Source of the DNA: Thaumasiovibrio subtropicus | GTDB lineage: Bacteria > Pseudomonadota > Gammaproteobacteria > Enterobacterales > Vibrionaceae | Assembly: GCF_019703835.1 (NCBI RefSeq) | Contig: NZ_AP023055.1 | Coordinates: forward strand, 1 to 64,000 | Reading direction: 5' to 3' | Length of the DNA stretch: 64,000 nt | In this document: positions 40,992-49,303 of the stretch, one piece after another | Numbering within the stretch: the first letter of the stretch is position 1 | Layout of the letters: every line of letters starts with the position of its first letter | The notes under the pieces: generated by a model | The model's input: only the letters and a program-made list of their open reading frames with translations | The model's database searches: none | What the model was told of the DNA's origin: nothing | Program-made: the position numbers and the translations under genes

Positions 40992-42015
40992 GAATAAGTG
41001 TAAAACCATTGGTATCGATTTAGCAAAGAATACTTTTTACTTCATCATGTTGGACAAACAGGGTAAGCAAGTTGAGAGAAAGAAATTAAATCGACAACAG
41101 CTCATTGGCTATCTCTCGAAGCTAGAGACTTGTGTCATTGCGATGGAAGCATGCGGTACAGCGCATTACTGGGGACGAAAAATAGGCCAGCTAGGGCACT
41201 CTGTTGTATTACTTCCCGCTCAGCATGTGAAAGGCTATTTACGAGGCCAAAAGAATGACTATAACGATGCAAAGGCCATCGCAGAAGCGTGTCAGCACGG
41301 TGCGATTCGCCCCGTTGCGGTCAAATCCCTAGCGCAGCAAGACGACCAAACTTTTTTGCTCATGCGTCAACACGTGAGTAGTGACAGAAAGCGCTTAATC
41401 AATCATGTGAGAGGGTTGCTGGCGGAGTATGGGGTAGTGCTGGCGAGAGGAAGTCAGGTATTGCGTAAATCGCTGCCTTTTATTCTAGAAGATGTTGAGA
41501 ACGGCTTAACCGACGAATTTCGAGCGCTTTTATTCAGGCAATACACACAACTCGAAAGGCTTGACGAAGAGCTACAGTGGTACGACGAAAGGTTGGCCGA
41601 AAAAGTGAAGCAAAAAGACGTTTGTCAGCGTTTGATAAAAGTGCCAGGTATTGGTCCCGTGGTGAGTTTTTCCTTAAGAGCCTGGATGGGAAGTGGTGAG
41701 CAATTTAAACGAGGGCGTGATGCGTCAGCAGCCTTAGGTTTAGTGCCCAAGCAATTTAGCACGGGAGGTCGAGAGGTATTGCTTGGCATTACAAAGCGAG
41801 GGAATCAGCAGTTAAGGTCATTCGTGGTTCATGGTGCAAGAGCGGTTGTGAGTCGAGCCGATGGCAAAACAGACAGGCTTAGTCAATGGATATTGCGGCT
41901 GGTTGAAAGGCGAGGTTTTAACAAGGCTGTGGTGGCGCTGGCGAATAAGATAATCCGTATCGCGTGGGTCATTATCTGTCGAGGAGAAAGCTATAAAGCG
42001 CCAGCGGCGGTTTAA
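40990..42015 (+). CDS. IS110-family transposase (IS1111 type)
   Basis: The 341-residue protein has the DEDD RuvC-like domain (IGIDLAKNTFYFIMLD; Glu in AMEACGTAHYWGR; NDYNDAKAIAEA) and the C-terminal Tnp domain (LIKVPGIGPVVSFSLRAWMG, ALGLVPKQFSTGGREVLLGI, KRGNQQLRSFVVHGARAV) containing the catalytic serine region. It is complete and unmutated by eye. It is more closely related to the relic transposases in the cassette array than to the transposase at 37304, judging by the CGTAHYWGR and CSGAHFWAR words. Confidence 0.95.
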   Translation: MNKCKTIGIDLAKNTFYFIMLDKQGKQVERKKLNRQQLIGYLSKLETCVIAMEACGTAHYWGRKIGQLGHSVVLLPAQHVKGYLRGQKNDYNDAKAIAEACQHGAIRPVAVKSLAQQDDQTFLLMRQHVSSDRKRLINHVRGLLAEYGVVLARGSQVLRKSLPFILEDVENGLTDEFRALLFRQYTQLERLDEELQWYDERLAEKVKQKDVCQRLIKVPGIGPVVSFSLRAWMGSGEQFKRGRDASAALGLVPKQFSTGGREVLLGITKRGNQQLRSFVVHGARAVVSRADGKTDRLSQWILRLVERRGFNKAVVALANKIIRIAWVIICRGESYKAPAAV

Positions 42016-42255
42016 CAGAAAGATTTAACTAAAGCGTCACACACCAGATATTGCGTAGATAGCAGTTTAGATGAAAAACAGGTAAGACCAGCATATAGGG
42101 ACCCTGATATACTCAAAGGTTTACCAAAACCGTTAATTTGATAAGGGCTATATGCGCGAAGTGTCATCAAGGCCAGAAGCCACACGAGCTTCACGCATAG
42201 GCCGGATATATGAAAGCAACCTGTCCCTTTTATCGACATTGGTATCTTGCCAATA
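42016..42255 (+). ncRNA. Candidate bridge-RNA-encoding right end of the second IS110-family element
   Basis: About 240 non-coding bases between transposase stop and right repeat. The size and position fit the bridge-RNA region of IS1111-type elements. Its target-binding loop would be expected to match the MITE terminus (GGTGG, TTTGAGTA-like). I see GGTTTACC and CAAAGGTTT words near 42115 but cannot prove pairing. Confidence 0.35.
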
Positions 42256-43403
42256 GAGGGAAGACCATATATGAGTATAGCTATTTCTATTTCTTATATG
42301 AATCATTCATTCACACGCCGCTTTCTGTTCCCTTTTTTGACGCACTAGCGCCATTTGATATCAAATTTGTCGTCAACGATATTGCCCTTTCTCTGTTCTT
42401 TTTAATCGTCGGACTGGAACTGAGGTTGGAGTTCATTGAAGGGGAGTTTAAACAGCGTAAAGCCGTTGCCCTTCCCGCTTTGGCGGCTCTCGGCGGCGTT
42501 GTCGTACCCGCAGCCATTTACTATTTTTTTAATGCCGATACCCCGACGGAGCAAGGCTGGGCGATTCCTGCTGCCACGGATATTGCGATTGCTGTCAGTA
42601 TGCTGGCTTTCATAAAAACAGTGCCTAAATCGATGAAAATATTTCTTCTGTCGATCGCCATTTTTGACGATATCTATGTGCTAATCATCATTGCCCTGTT
42701 TTATTCCAGTAGTGTGCACGCTTTGGCAATACTATTTTCTTTAATCTTGCTTTTTATTCTGAGGGAGTTCAGCAAAACGAGACTGGTTTATCATTATCAA
42801 CGGTTTTCTGGCACTGTTTATGCTGCTGGTGGTATCTGTATCTGGTCTTTGCTTATCTATGGTGGTGTACATCCCACTTTAGCCGGTTGCATGCTGGCGT
42901 TTACTTTTCCATTGGCGACAAGAACCGAAAATATCGCCACAGCATTAGATGGCAGGCTGATTTTTAAAGCACTAAAACTCTATGTCGAACTTTTTATATT
43001 ACCGCTTTTTGCCTTTGTTAATGCGGGGATCTACCTTGGTGGCGTCAGCCAAGCTGATTTGCTGAATGATTTCTCTTTGGGGGTTGTGTTTGGCTTGGTG
43101 ATAGGAAAACCGCTAGGCATTATTTTAACGACGATGTTGCTGGTTGGATTGGGGTTTGCGGTAAGGCCCGACGCATCACGTAGCCAGTTTGTTGGTACCT
43201 GCTGCATGTGTGGCATTGGCTTTACGATGAGCTGTTTCATTGGCGAGTTGAGTTTAGACAGTGTCCAGATTCCTTATCAAATTCCGGTATTAATAGGATC
43301 GTCGTTATCGTGCCTGTTAGGGGCAGTGCTGTTAACCTCAGCGCAAAGCGCGAAACACGCAACTTTGGTGGTACGAGCGACGAAGTCGGCGCGACATCGC
43401 TGA
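42210..43403 (+). CDS. nhaA: NhaA-family Na+/H+ antiporter, 5' end lost
   Basis: The open frame starts inside the IS and crosses the MITE remnant; genuine NhaA sequence begins near YFLYESFIHTPLSV (about 42285). TM1 of NhaA (family N-terminus of about 35-40 residues) is missing. The rest is complete: VVNDIALSLFFLIVGLELRLE, WAIPAATDIAIAVSML, the ion-binding Asp-Asp in IAIFDDIYVLIIIALFY, GVHPTLAGCMLAF, LPLFAFVNAGIYL, IGKPLGI and CGIGFTMSCFI. NhaA exchanges two protons for one sodium and needs TM1 for dimer and fold, so function is doubtful. No in-frame ATG is available outside the IS near the break. It may be a pseudogene. Confidence 0.85.
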   Translation: MKATCPFYRHWYLANRGKTIYEYSYFYFLYESFIHTPLSVPFFDALAPFDIKFVVNDIALSLFFLIVGLELRLEFIEGEFKQRKAVALPALAALGGVVVPAAIYYFFNADTPTEQGWAIPAATDIAIAVSMLAFIKTVPKSMKIFLLSIAIFDDIYVLIIIALFYSSSVHALAILFSLILLFILREFSKTRLVYHYQRFSGTVYAAGGICIWSLLIYGGVHPTLAGCMLAFTFPLATRTENIATALDGRLIFKALKLYVELFILPLFAFVNAGIYLGGVSQADLLNDFSLGVVFGLVIGKPLGIILTTMLLVGLGFAVRPDASRSQFVGTCCMCGIGFTMSCFIGELSLDSVQIPYQIPVLIGSSLSCLLGAVLLTSAQSAKHATLVVRATKSARHR

Positions 43404-43609
43404 TATGCGACTTGTACCACATTGATGGTCAAGCTATTTCAACTTGTTGAGTAAGGGGGCGATCTGTCTCGATAAGTTTTCATTTGTGAACGATATAGTA
43501 GTCAATAGCCATTAGGATAACTCTTGATATTTTGGTTAGGAAATTCGGTTTTCGACGAGTTTCCATCTACGGCAAGGATACTGCCGACATTAAATAAAGA
43601 GAGGAAGCA

Positions 43610-44173
43610 ATGAGTAAGATATTAATTGTTGCAGGCGATTTTGTTGAAGATTACGAGTTAATGGTGCCATTTCAAGCGCTGCAAGTACTTGGTCATGACG
43701 TGACTGTGGTTTGTCCTGACAAGGCGGCAGGTGACACAGTGAAAACCGCCATTCATGATTTCGAAGGTGATCAAACCTACACCGAAAAACCGGGCCACCT
43801 ATTTGCCCTGAACGGCGATTTTTCTGATGTTTCAGAATCCCAGTTTGATGCTTTATTACTGCCGGGTGGGCGTGCGCCGGAGTACCTTCGTTTAAATCCA
43901 ACAGTGCTTGAGCTCATTAAAGCGTTCGATGCGGGTAAAAAACCGATTGCGGCGATCTGCCACGGTGCTCAGTTACTGACTGCGGCAGGCATTGTTTCTG
44001 GTAAGCATATTTCAGCCTATCCGGCATGTGCACCAGAAGTGACTTTGGCAGGCGGTGATTATGCCGATATCGCCATTGATGGCGCCGTGACGGATGGCCA
44101 TTTGGTGACAGCACCCGCTTGGCCAGCTCATCCCGAATGGCTGCGTCAGTTCCAACAGTTACTCGTTGGCTAG
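43610..44173 (+). CDS. DJ-1/PfpI family protein
   Basis: The 187-residue product is a type-1 glutamine-amidotransferase-like DJ-1/PfpI protein. Landmarks are [22 protein letters not shown] at the start, [13 protein letters not shown], the nucleophile elbow [10 protein letters not shown] (Cys about 117, His adjacent) and [20 protein letters not shown] at the end. Relatives are peptidase-like proteins, glyoxalase III or protein deglycases. AGAGGAAG precedes ATG 43610. It is monocistronic and its physiological role is not determinable. Confidence 0.92.
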   Translation: MSKILIVAGDFVEDYELMVPFQALQVLGHDVTVVCPDKAAGDTVKTAIHDFEGDQTYTEKPGHLFALNGDFSDVSESQFDALLLPGGRAPEYLRLNPTVLELIKAFDAGKKPIAAICHGAQLLTAAGIVSGKHISAYPACAPEVTLAGGDYADIAIDGAVTDGHLVTAPAWPAHPEWLRQFQQLLVG

Positions 44174-44250
44174 TCGAAAAACAGCGTAGGTAATAGGGGT
44201 GCGATTGTGCTACAATTCGCGCCCTTTTTATTGCTGAGAGTTAAATCACC

Positions 44251-44607
44251 ATGAGTATGAAAAATGAAATGCAGAAACAGCGTAATCGCCTAGAGAACTG
44301 CAAGCGCAAGCTCGCAGCAGCGCGCGCTCGTGGTGATCAACCGATTGTGACGCAGTTTGTGGAAGAGATTGCTAAGATCGAAAAACGGTTAGCGCAAATG
44401 AACCATAAGCAGAGCTTTGACCTAAACAAAGAGCGTAAAAGCTTGATGGATATGGCTTTCTCACGTGAAATTACCAAAGCAGAGCAAGCCGATCTCGGTA
44501 AGCTGAAGAAATCAGTGCGTGGCTTAGTGATTGTTCACCCGATGACGAAGTTGGGCAAAGAGTTACGTTTGGAAGTGATGACAGGCTACGCACCTAAAGC
44601 GTTCTAA
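44251..44607 (+). CDS. yibL: YibL family ribosome-associated protein
   Basis: The 118-residue basic protein matches E. coli YibL. A coiled-coil N-terminus (QKQRNRLENCKRKLAAARAR) is followed by the conserved block FSREITKAEQADLGKLKKSV and RGLVIVHPMTKLGKE. YibL (DUF2810) was found associated with the large ribosomal subunit; its function remains unclear. AUG 44251 is preceded by GAGAG. It is transcribed alone toward the shared terminator with rhlE. Confidence 0.93.
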   Translation: MSMKNEMQKQRNRLENCKRKLAAARARGDQPIVTQFVEEIAKIEKRLAQMNHKQSFDLNKERKSLMDMAFSREITKAEQADLGKLKKSVRGLVIVHPMTKLGKELRLEVMTGYAPKAF

Positions 44608-44695
44608 ACGAACAAGTATCGAATGACCTCACCCGATTGAGCAAAGCCTACGGTGCATCGCTGTCATGTGTTGGTGTGGGGTCTCTGGATAGAAG

Positions 44696-44721
44696 AAAGC
44701 CGCGGTATTGACCGCGGCTTT
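44696..44721. terminator. Bidirectional terminator between yibL and rhlE
   Basis: AAAGCCGCGGT and ACCGCGGCTTT form a perfect 11-bp stem with an ATTG loop. T-rich flanks lie on both sides. Confidence 0.85.
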
Positions 44722-44728
44722 GTTGTCT

Positions 44729-46264
44729 TTACGATGTCGGGTTTTGCTTGTTGTTTGGACGTCGATTGCCAGATTGATTGTTCGGCCTGCGTGGACGACG
44801 AGGTGCGGTATTACCCGCGTCACTTTGATTGCGACTATCGTTGTTTCTGCGGCGTGGTTTCTGGTTTTCCGATTGAGGCTTATTTGCAGAATTAGCGTTT
44901 CTCGGCTTACCATTCGACGCCGCTGACTGTGTTTGCGCTCTGCCGCGATTGCCTTGCTCTGTCCCCTGACTTTGCTTTCCTTGATGGCGACGATTCTTGC
45001 CCTGCGGTTTGTGACCACGTGCATTTTCACCTGAGCGTTGCCCATCTTGGTGCTCAGTGCGCGGCTTTTTGGCTTTCTTTGGCTTCTTAGGTTTGATTGG
45101 ACGCGTATCGAGTGTTGTCTCCGGTAGGGCGTTAGTCGGCTCAAACCCGGCTAAGACCTTACGGGTTAACACTTGCTTAGTCAGACGCTCAATGCCTTTT
45201 AGTTCACTCAACTCGTCGGCGCAAACCAGAGAAATGGCCATGCCTGTCTCGCCAGCACGGCCTGTGCGGCCGATACGGTGAACGTAGTCTTCTGAAACAT
45301 GGGGAAGGTCGAAGTTAACCACTTGAGGCAACTGCGGAATATCGATACCACGAGCGGCGATATCGGTCGCAACCAACACGCGTACTGCGCCAGATTTAAA
45401 ATCAGCAAGTGCTTTGGTGCGTGCGCCTTGGCTTTTATTGCCGTGAATAGGCGCAGCCGTAATCTTGTTTTCATTGAGAAAGCGCGCTAAACGGTTGGCG
45501 CCGTGTTTGGTACGACTAAATACCAACACTTGCTGCCAGTTACCTTCATCAATGAGTTTGGCAAGCATCGGTGCTTTCTTTTTCTTATCTGCAGGATAGA
45601 TACTTTGCTCTACCGTGCGCGCTGTTGAGTTAGCAGGGGCGACAGAGATCTCAACGGGGTTGTTCACCAAGCCTTTAGCCAGTTCACGGATCTCGTCTGA
45701 GAAAGTGGCTGAAAAAAGCAGGTTTTGGCGTTTGGCTGGCAATAGCGCAAGGATCTTCTTGATGTCGCGAATAAAGCCCATATCAAGCATGCGATCGGCT
45801 TCATCAAGGACTAAGACTTCGAGTTGCGAGAACTTCACCGCGTTTTGGCTGTGGAGATCAAGGAGGCGCCCCGGTGTGGCTACCAGCACGTCCACGCCCT
45901 TGCGCAGGGTCAGCATTTGAGGATTGATCTTCACCCCACCAAATACTACGTGGGAGCGAAGACGAAGGTGGCGACTGTAATTGACGACGTTGTCGTTGAT
46001 TTGCGCCGCTAGCTCACGCGTCGGCGTTAGGATCAGTGCGCGAACGTGATTGCCTTTTACCCCTTGTCGTTGGCTTAATTGCTCCAAAATAGGCAACGTA
46101 AAGCCGGCTGTTTTACCTGTCCCTGTTTGTGCCGCCGCCATCACATCTTTGCCTTCAAGTACGGCTGGAATCGATTGTGCTTGAATTGGAGAGGGCGTTT
46201 CATAGCCTTGCTCTTCGATCGCTTTAAGAATAGGAGCAGAGAGGCCGAGGGAGTTAAAACCCAT
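44729..46264 (-). CDS. rhlE: DEAD-box ATP-dependent RNA helicase RhlE-like
   Basis: The product from ATG 46264 ([21 protein letters not shown]) is 511 residues; an in-frame ATG five codons upstream is possible. All helicase motifs are visible: Q motif ([10 protein letters not shown]), walker [27 protein letters not shown] (VLDEADRML), [19 protein letters not shown] and HRIGRTGR. The C-terminal 130 residues are low-complexity, rich in Arg, Asn, Gln and Lys, an unstructured RNA-binding tail. RhlE helps ribosome maturation and RNA decay. The tail (about 44729-45120) explains an unusual base composition there. Confidence 0.93.
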   Translation of the reverse strand: MGFNSLGLSAPILKAIEEQGYETPSPIQAQSIPAVLEGKDVMAAAQTGTGKTAGFTLPILEQLSQRQGVKGNHVRALILTPTRELAAQINDNVVNYSRHLRLRSHVVFGGVKINPQMLTLRKGVDVLVATPGRLLDLHSQNAVKFSQLEVLVLDEADRMLDMGFIRDIKKILALLPAKRQNLLFSATFSDEIRELAKGLVNNPVEISVAPANSTARTVEQSIYPADKKKKAPMLAKLIDEGNWQQVLVFSRTKHGANRLARFLNENKITAAPIHGNKSQGARTKALADFKSGAVRVLVATDIAARGIDIPQLPQVVNFDLPHVSEDYVHRIGRTGRAGETGMAISLVCADELSELKGIERLTKQVLTRKVLAGFEPTNALPETTLDTRPIKPKKPKKAKKPRTEHQDGQRSGENARGHKPQGKNRRHQGKQSQGTEQGNRGRAQTQSAASNGKPRNANSANKPQSENQKPRRRNNDSRNQSDAGNTAPRRPRRPNNQSGNRRPNNKQNPTS

Positions 46265-46732
46265 AGTGTAAGTTCTCATTTAGTAGTGGACAGGTATTGC
46301 TCGTTATTCCCGCCGGGTGAGCAAAAGAGGCGACATTCTGAAGGGTTTGGTGAGGAACATCAATCAATACCTGTGTGAATCATCAATATATCCAGTTCAA
46401 GCTGCTGGAATCAGAGGCAGACTCGCCGATCGCGCGCAAGGCGTGAAGAGATGACACTTCCTTTTAAAGGCTTTCGAGCCGAAATGGCGGCGTTTGAAGC
46501 TTCAAGGAGGCTTTTTTCTTCGTGCGTGAAAGCAAAAATCATCTAGTGCGGTCTCCATTTTTTGATGTACCTGACTTGAAAAATACCCAATGAACCATCA
46601 ATGCTAATTATGCGTAAACGATAATTTTCTTCCGAGATGGCAACCCACATCATCGGGGATAGGCAGGGCACTCGATGCATCGTGCATCGATTCTTCGCGG
46701 CGATACCGCACTCAGTCTCAAAAGGAATCACT

Positions 46733-47593
46733 ATGACGAACGAATACGTTCCACCGAAAGTTTGGCAAATGGAAAGCGAAAATGGCGGCACTTGGGGCAG
46801 CATTAATCGGCCTGAGGCAGGGGCGCGCCACGATCAAAAACTCCCGGCGGGTGATCACCCTCTTCAGCTTTACTCTTTGGCGACACCAAATGGTCAAAAG
46901 GTCACTATCATGCTCGAAGAGTTACTCGCCGCTGGGGTGAAAGCAGCAGAATATGATGCACACCTGATCAATATCGGTGATGGCGATCAGTTTTCGACCG
47001 GCTTTGTGGCAGTGAATCCCAACTCGAAAATCCCGGCACTGGTTGATTGCAGCGGCAATGAGGCGATCAATGTGTTCGAATCTGGTGCCATCGTGCTGTA
47101 TCTGGCGGAGAAGTTTGGGCACTTCTTACCTGAAGATGCAGCGGCGCGAGCCCGAGTGATGAACTGGTTATTCTGGTTACAAGGCGCTGCACCTTATTTA
47201 GGTGGCGGTTTTGGGCATTTTTACGCCTACGCACCAGAAAAGTTCGAGTACCCCATTAATCGCTTTACCATGGAAGCCAAGCGCCAGCTTGACCTACTCG
47301 ATAAGCAGTTAAGTAAAAACACCTATCTCGGCGGAGAGACCTACTCAATCGCAGACATTGTGACTTGGCCTTGGTATGGCAACTTGGTGCTCGGTAAAAT
47401 TTATGATGCGGCTGAGTTCTTAGATGTTGAGCAGTATGCCAACGTGTTGCGATGGGCACGTATGATTGAGATGCGTCCAGCAGTGCAACGTGGCCGTATC
47501 GTGAATCGTACTTGGGGCGAAGAGTGGGAGCAGTTGCCGTCAAGGCACAGCGCTGCTGATATTGATGAGGTGCTGAGCAAAAAGCCAGACTGA
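46733..47593 (+). CDS. yghU: YghU-like glutathione S-transferase / disulfide oxidoreductase
   Basis: From ATG 46733 (AAAGGAA upstream) the product is 286 residues; the frame runs 32 codons further upstream. It begins with the YghU extension (MTNEYVPPKVWQMESENGGTWGSINRPEAG), then the thioredoxin-like domain with ATPNGQKVTIMLEEL (the Thr/Asn positions that bind glutathione), NPNSKIPALVD and FESGAIVLYLAEKFG, and a helical C-terminal domain. YghU binds two glutathiones and shows disulfide-bond reductase activity. It is cytoplasmic and monocistronic. Confidence 0.93.
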   Translation: MTNEYVPPKVWQMESENGGTWGSINRPEAGARHDQKLPAGDHPLQLYSLATPNGQKVTIMLEELLAAGVKAAEYDAHLINIGDGDQFSTGFVAVNPNSKIPALVDCSGNEAINVFESGAIVLYLAEKFGHFLPEDAAARARVMNWLFWLQGAAPYLGGGFGHFYAYAPEKFEYPINRFTMEAKRQLDLLDKQLSKNTYLGGETYSIADIVTWPWYGNLVLGKIYDAAEFLDVEQYANVLRWARMIEMRPAVQRGRIVNRTWGEEWEQLPSRHSAADIDEVLSKKPD

Positions 47594-47612
47594 GTATGCG
47601 GTAACGAGAATG

Positions 47613-47643
47613 AAAAACCCTCAGTGTGATGCTGAGGGTTTTT
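47613..47643. terminator. Bidirectional terminator between yghU and the MFS gene
   Basis: AAAAACCCTCAG and CTGAGGGTTTTT form a perfect 12-bp stem with a 7-base loop. The flanking A and T runs serve both strands. Confidence 0.95.
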
Positions 47644-47663
47644 CATTTGATGGCTTGCCGCGA

Positions 47664-48884
47664 TTAGGCTTTTGCTGGCGCCTTGTGCGGTGCGTCATTG
47701 ATAGGCGCGTCATTGATCGGTAAATGAATGAGTGCGGCGGCAAAAGCGAGAACGACGGTCGACCACCAGATAGGATCGTAACTGCCATAGTAATCGTAAA
47801 TACGCCCTCCCATCCAAGCGCCCAAGAAACTACCGACTTGGTGAGTAAAGAACACCAATCCATACAGTGTCGACATGTAGCGAGCCCCGAAAATTTGTCT
47901 GACAAGCCCAGAGGTGAGCGGAACGGTGCCTAACCAACAAAAGCCAATGGCTCCCCCAAAAAGCGCTGCCGTCGTTTCGGTAATGGGCAAGGTAACAAAT
48001 CCTGCAATGACAGCGGTTCTGACCAGGTAGAGTACGGACATAACGTGACGTTTGCTGAAGTTGTCACCCATCAAGCCCCAAAAGTACGACCCAAAGATAT
48101 TAAAGATGCCGACATAGGCAAGAGCCATGGCTGCGGTATTGGCAGGGAGACCTTTGTCACCGAGATAACTGGGTAAATGGGTCGCAATGAACATGACATG
48201 GAAACCGCAGACGAAGAAGCCCGCGTGGATCAACCAGTAGCCCTTATGACGAAATGCTTGAGCTAAGGCTTGCTTTAGTGTCTGTTCGGGTTGGCTCTGT
48301 TGTGTCGTATCGCTACCACCATGGCTGTTTTTCATAAATACCGAAAAGGCCAACATGACAAAACAGCCCATAGCGAAGACTTGCATGGCGGTTTGCCATT
48401 CAAAATGTGTCAGCAAAGACTGAGCGCCGGGGATCACGGCAAACATGCCAAAGGAGCCTGCTGCCGTCGTCAAGCCAAAGGCTTTTGCGGTATGTTGCGG
48501 CGGAACGACTTTTGATATCGCACCAAGCACGATGACATAGCTGGTTGCACTAAGCCCTAGGCCAACCAAGACACCCAAAGAGAGGTAAAGAACCGATGAG
48601 GTGGTGGTGATCGAGGTAAGGTAAAGCCCCAACGCATAAGCGATGGCGCCTAAACTGATCACCCGGCGTGCGCCGTAGTGATCGGCGGCCATGCCCACAA
48701 AAGGTTGGAACAGACCGAATAGCAAGTTTTGCATCGCAATGGTGAGGCTAAAGAACTCTCGCCCGGTCATAAAAAAGTCGGAAATGGGCATCATAAAAAT
48801 GCCGAATGACTGTCGAATCCCTAAGCTGATGATTAGCGTGCCTATCCCTAGCCATACCATCAATGGAAATCGGAAAATACTCAT
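47664..48884 (-). CDS. MFS transporter
   Basis: The ATG at 48884 gives 406 residues (MSIFRFPLMVWLGIGTLIIS) and 12 predicted transmembrane segments; a longer frame upstream overlaps the small His-rich gene and is not used. The A-motif is present as GMAADHYGARRVISLG and a second-half counterpart as GLMGDNFSKRHVMS. The sequence resembles the oxalate/formate-antiporter-like (MCT/YfaV-type) branch. The substrate is unknown. It starts 10 bp after the His-rich peptide gene, so both are co-transcribed, which might hint at metal-related transport. Confidence 0.85.
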   Translation of the reverse strand: MSIFRFPLMVWLGIGTLIISLGIRQSFGIFMMPISDFFMTGREFFSLTIAMQNLLFGLFQPFVGMAADHYGARRVISLGAIAYALGLYLTSITTTSSVLYLSLGVLVGLGLSATSYVIVLGAISKVVPPQHTAKAFGLTTAAGSFGMFAVIPGAQSLLTHFEWQTAMQVFAMGCFVMLAFSVFMKNSHGGSDTTQQSQPEQTLKQALAQAFRHKGYWLIHAGFFVCGFHVMFIATHLPSYLGDKGLPANTAAMALAYVGIFNIFGSYFWGLMGDNFSKRHVMSVLYLVRTAVIAGFVTLPITETTAALFGGAIGFCWLGTVPLTSGLVRQIFGARYMSTLYGLVFFTHQVGSFLGAWMGGRIYDYYGSYDPIWWSTVVLAFAAALIHLPINDAPINDAPHKAPAKA

Positions 48885-48894
48885 AATGTTGTTG

Positions 48895-49113
48895 TTACTC
48901 AATAGGTGAATGATGTACGGGTGACGACATGTCGTGATGCATGCTGTGATGTAAACCGTGATGCTCTGTTGCTTCCATCGCGTGACAGCCGCTTGCCATC
49001 GCTTGTTCAGCGAGCGCATGGAGGAGAGGTTGGCAATGGTGTACAGCAACCAAGCTCATCAACAGCAAGGCGGCCATCCGCGCCAATTGGGCGCTAAGCG
49101 TTTGCTGAAACAT
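48895..49113 (-). CDS. Small His-rich exported protein
   Basis: The 72-residue product has a signal-anchor or signal peptide (LARMAALLLMSLVAV) and a short mature tail containing about 12 histidines plus Met, Glu and Asp (HAMEATEHHGLHHSMHHDMS). GGAG lies eight bases before ATG 49113. His/Met-rich tails bind copper, nickel or zinc; DUF2946-like proteins look similar but I cannot confirm membership. It lies 10 bp upstream of the MFS transporter gene in the same direction. Confidence 0.72.
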   Translation of the reverse strand: MFQQTLSAQLARMAALLLMSLVAVHHCQPLLHALAEQAMASGCHAMEATEHHGLHHSMHHDMSSPVHHSPIE

Positions 49114-49303
49114 GGGGTGACTCCAGTGTGATTTAAGTCACGGAGTGTAGTAATTTCATTGCTATGCGAATAGTGACTTATTTGCAAGTAAGTCATGCAT
49201 GTTGTGCATGTTCTAATAAAGAGACATGGGCTTTATTGGTCTGAGGTCGGTTTGACCTACGCTTAACTGGAGCAATCAATGTCAACAACAATAAAGAGAC
49301 GCA

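Larger units (their letters stand above)
40904..42272 (+). mobile_element. Intact IS110-family insertion sequence inserted in a MITE end
   Basis: Perfect 13-base subterminal repeats ATGGTCTTCCCTC (40908-40920) and GAGGGAAGACCAT (42256-42268) each lie four bases from the ends. TGA occurs at both junctions (40901-40903; 42272-42274), and joining the flanks rebuilds the MITE terminus GGTGGTTTGAGTATA. This defines the element as about 1.37 kb. A third copy of the repeat overlaps the transposase start codon. Confidence 0.88.

Noticed and set aside
44629-45144. 171-codon minus-strand frame with many Arg and Lys residues
   Set aside because: It is another frame of the low-complexity tail of rhlE, whose helicase frame is unambiguous.
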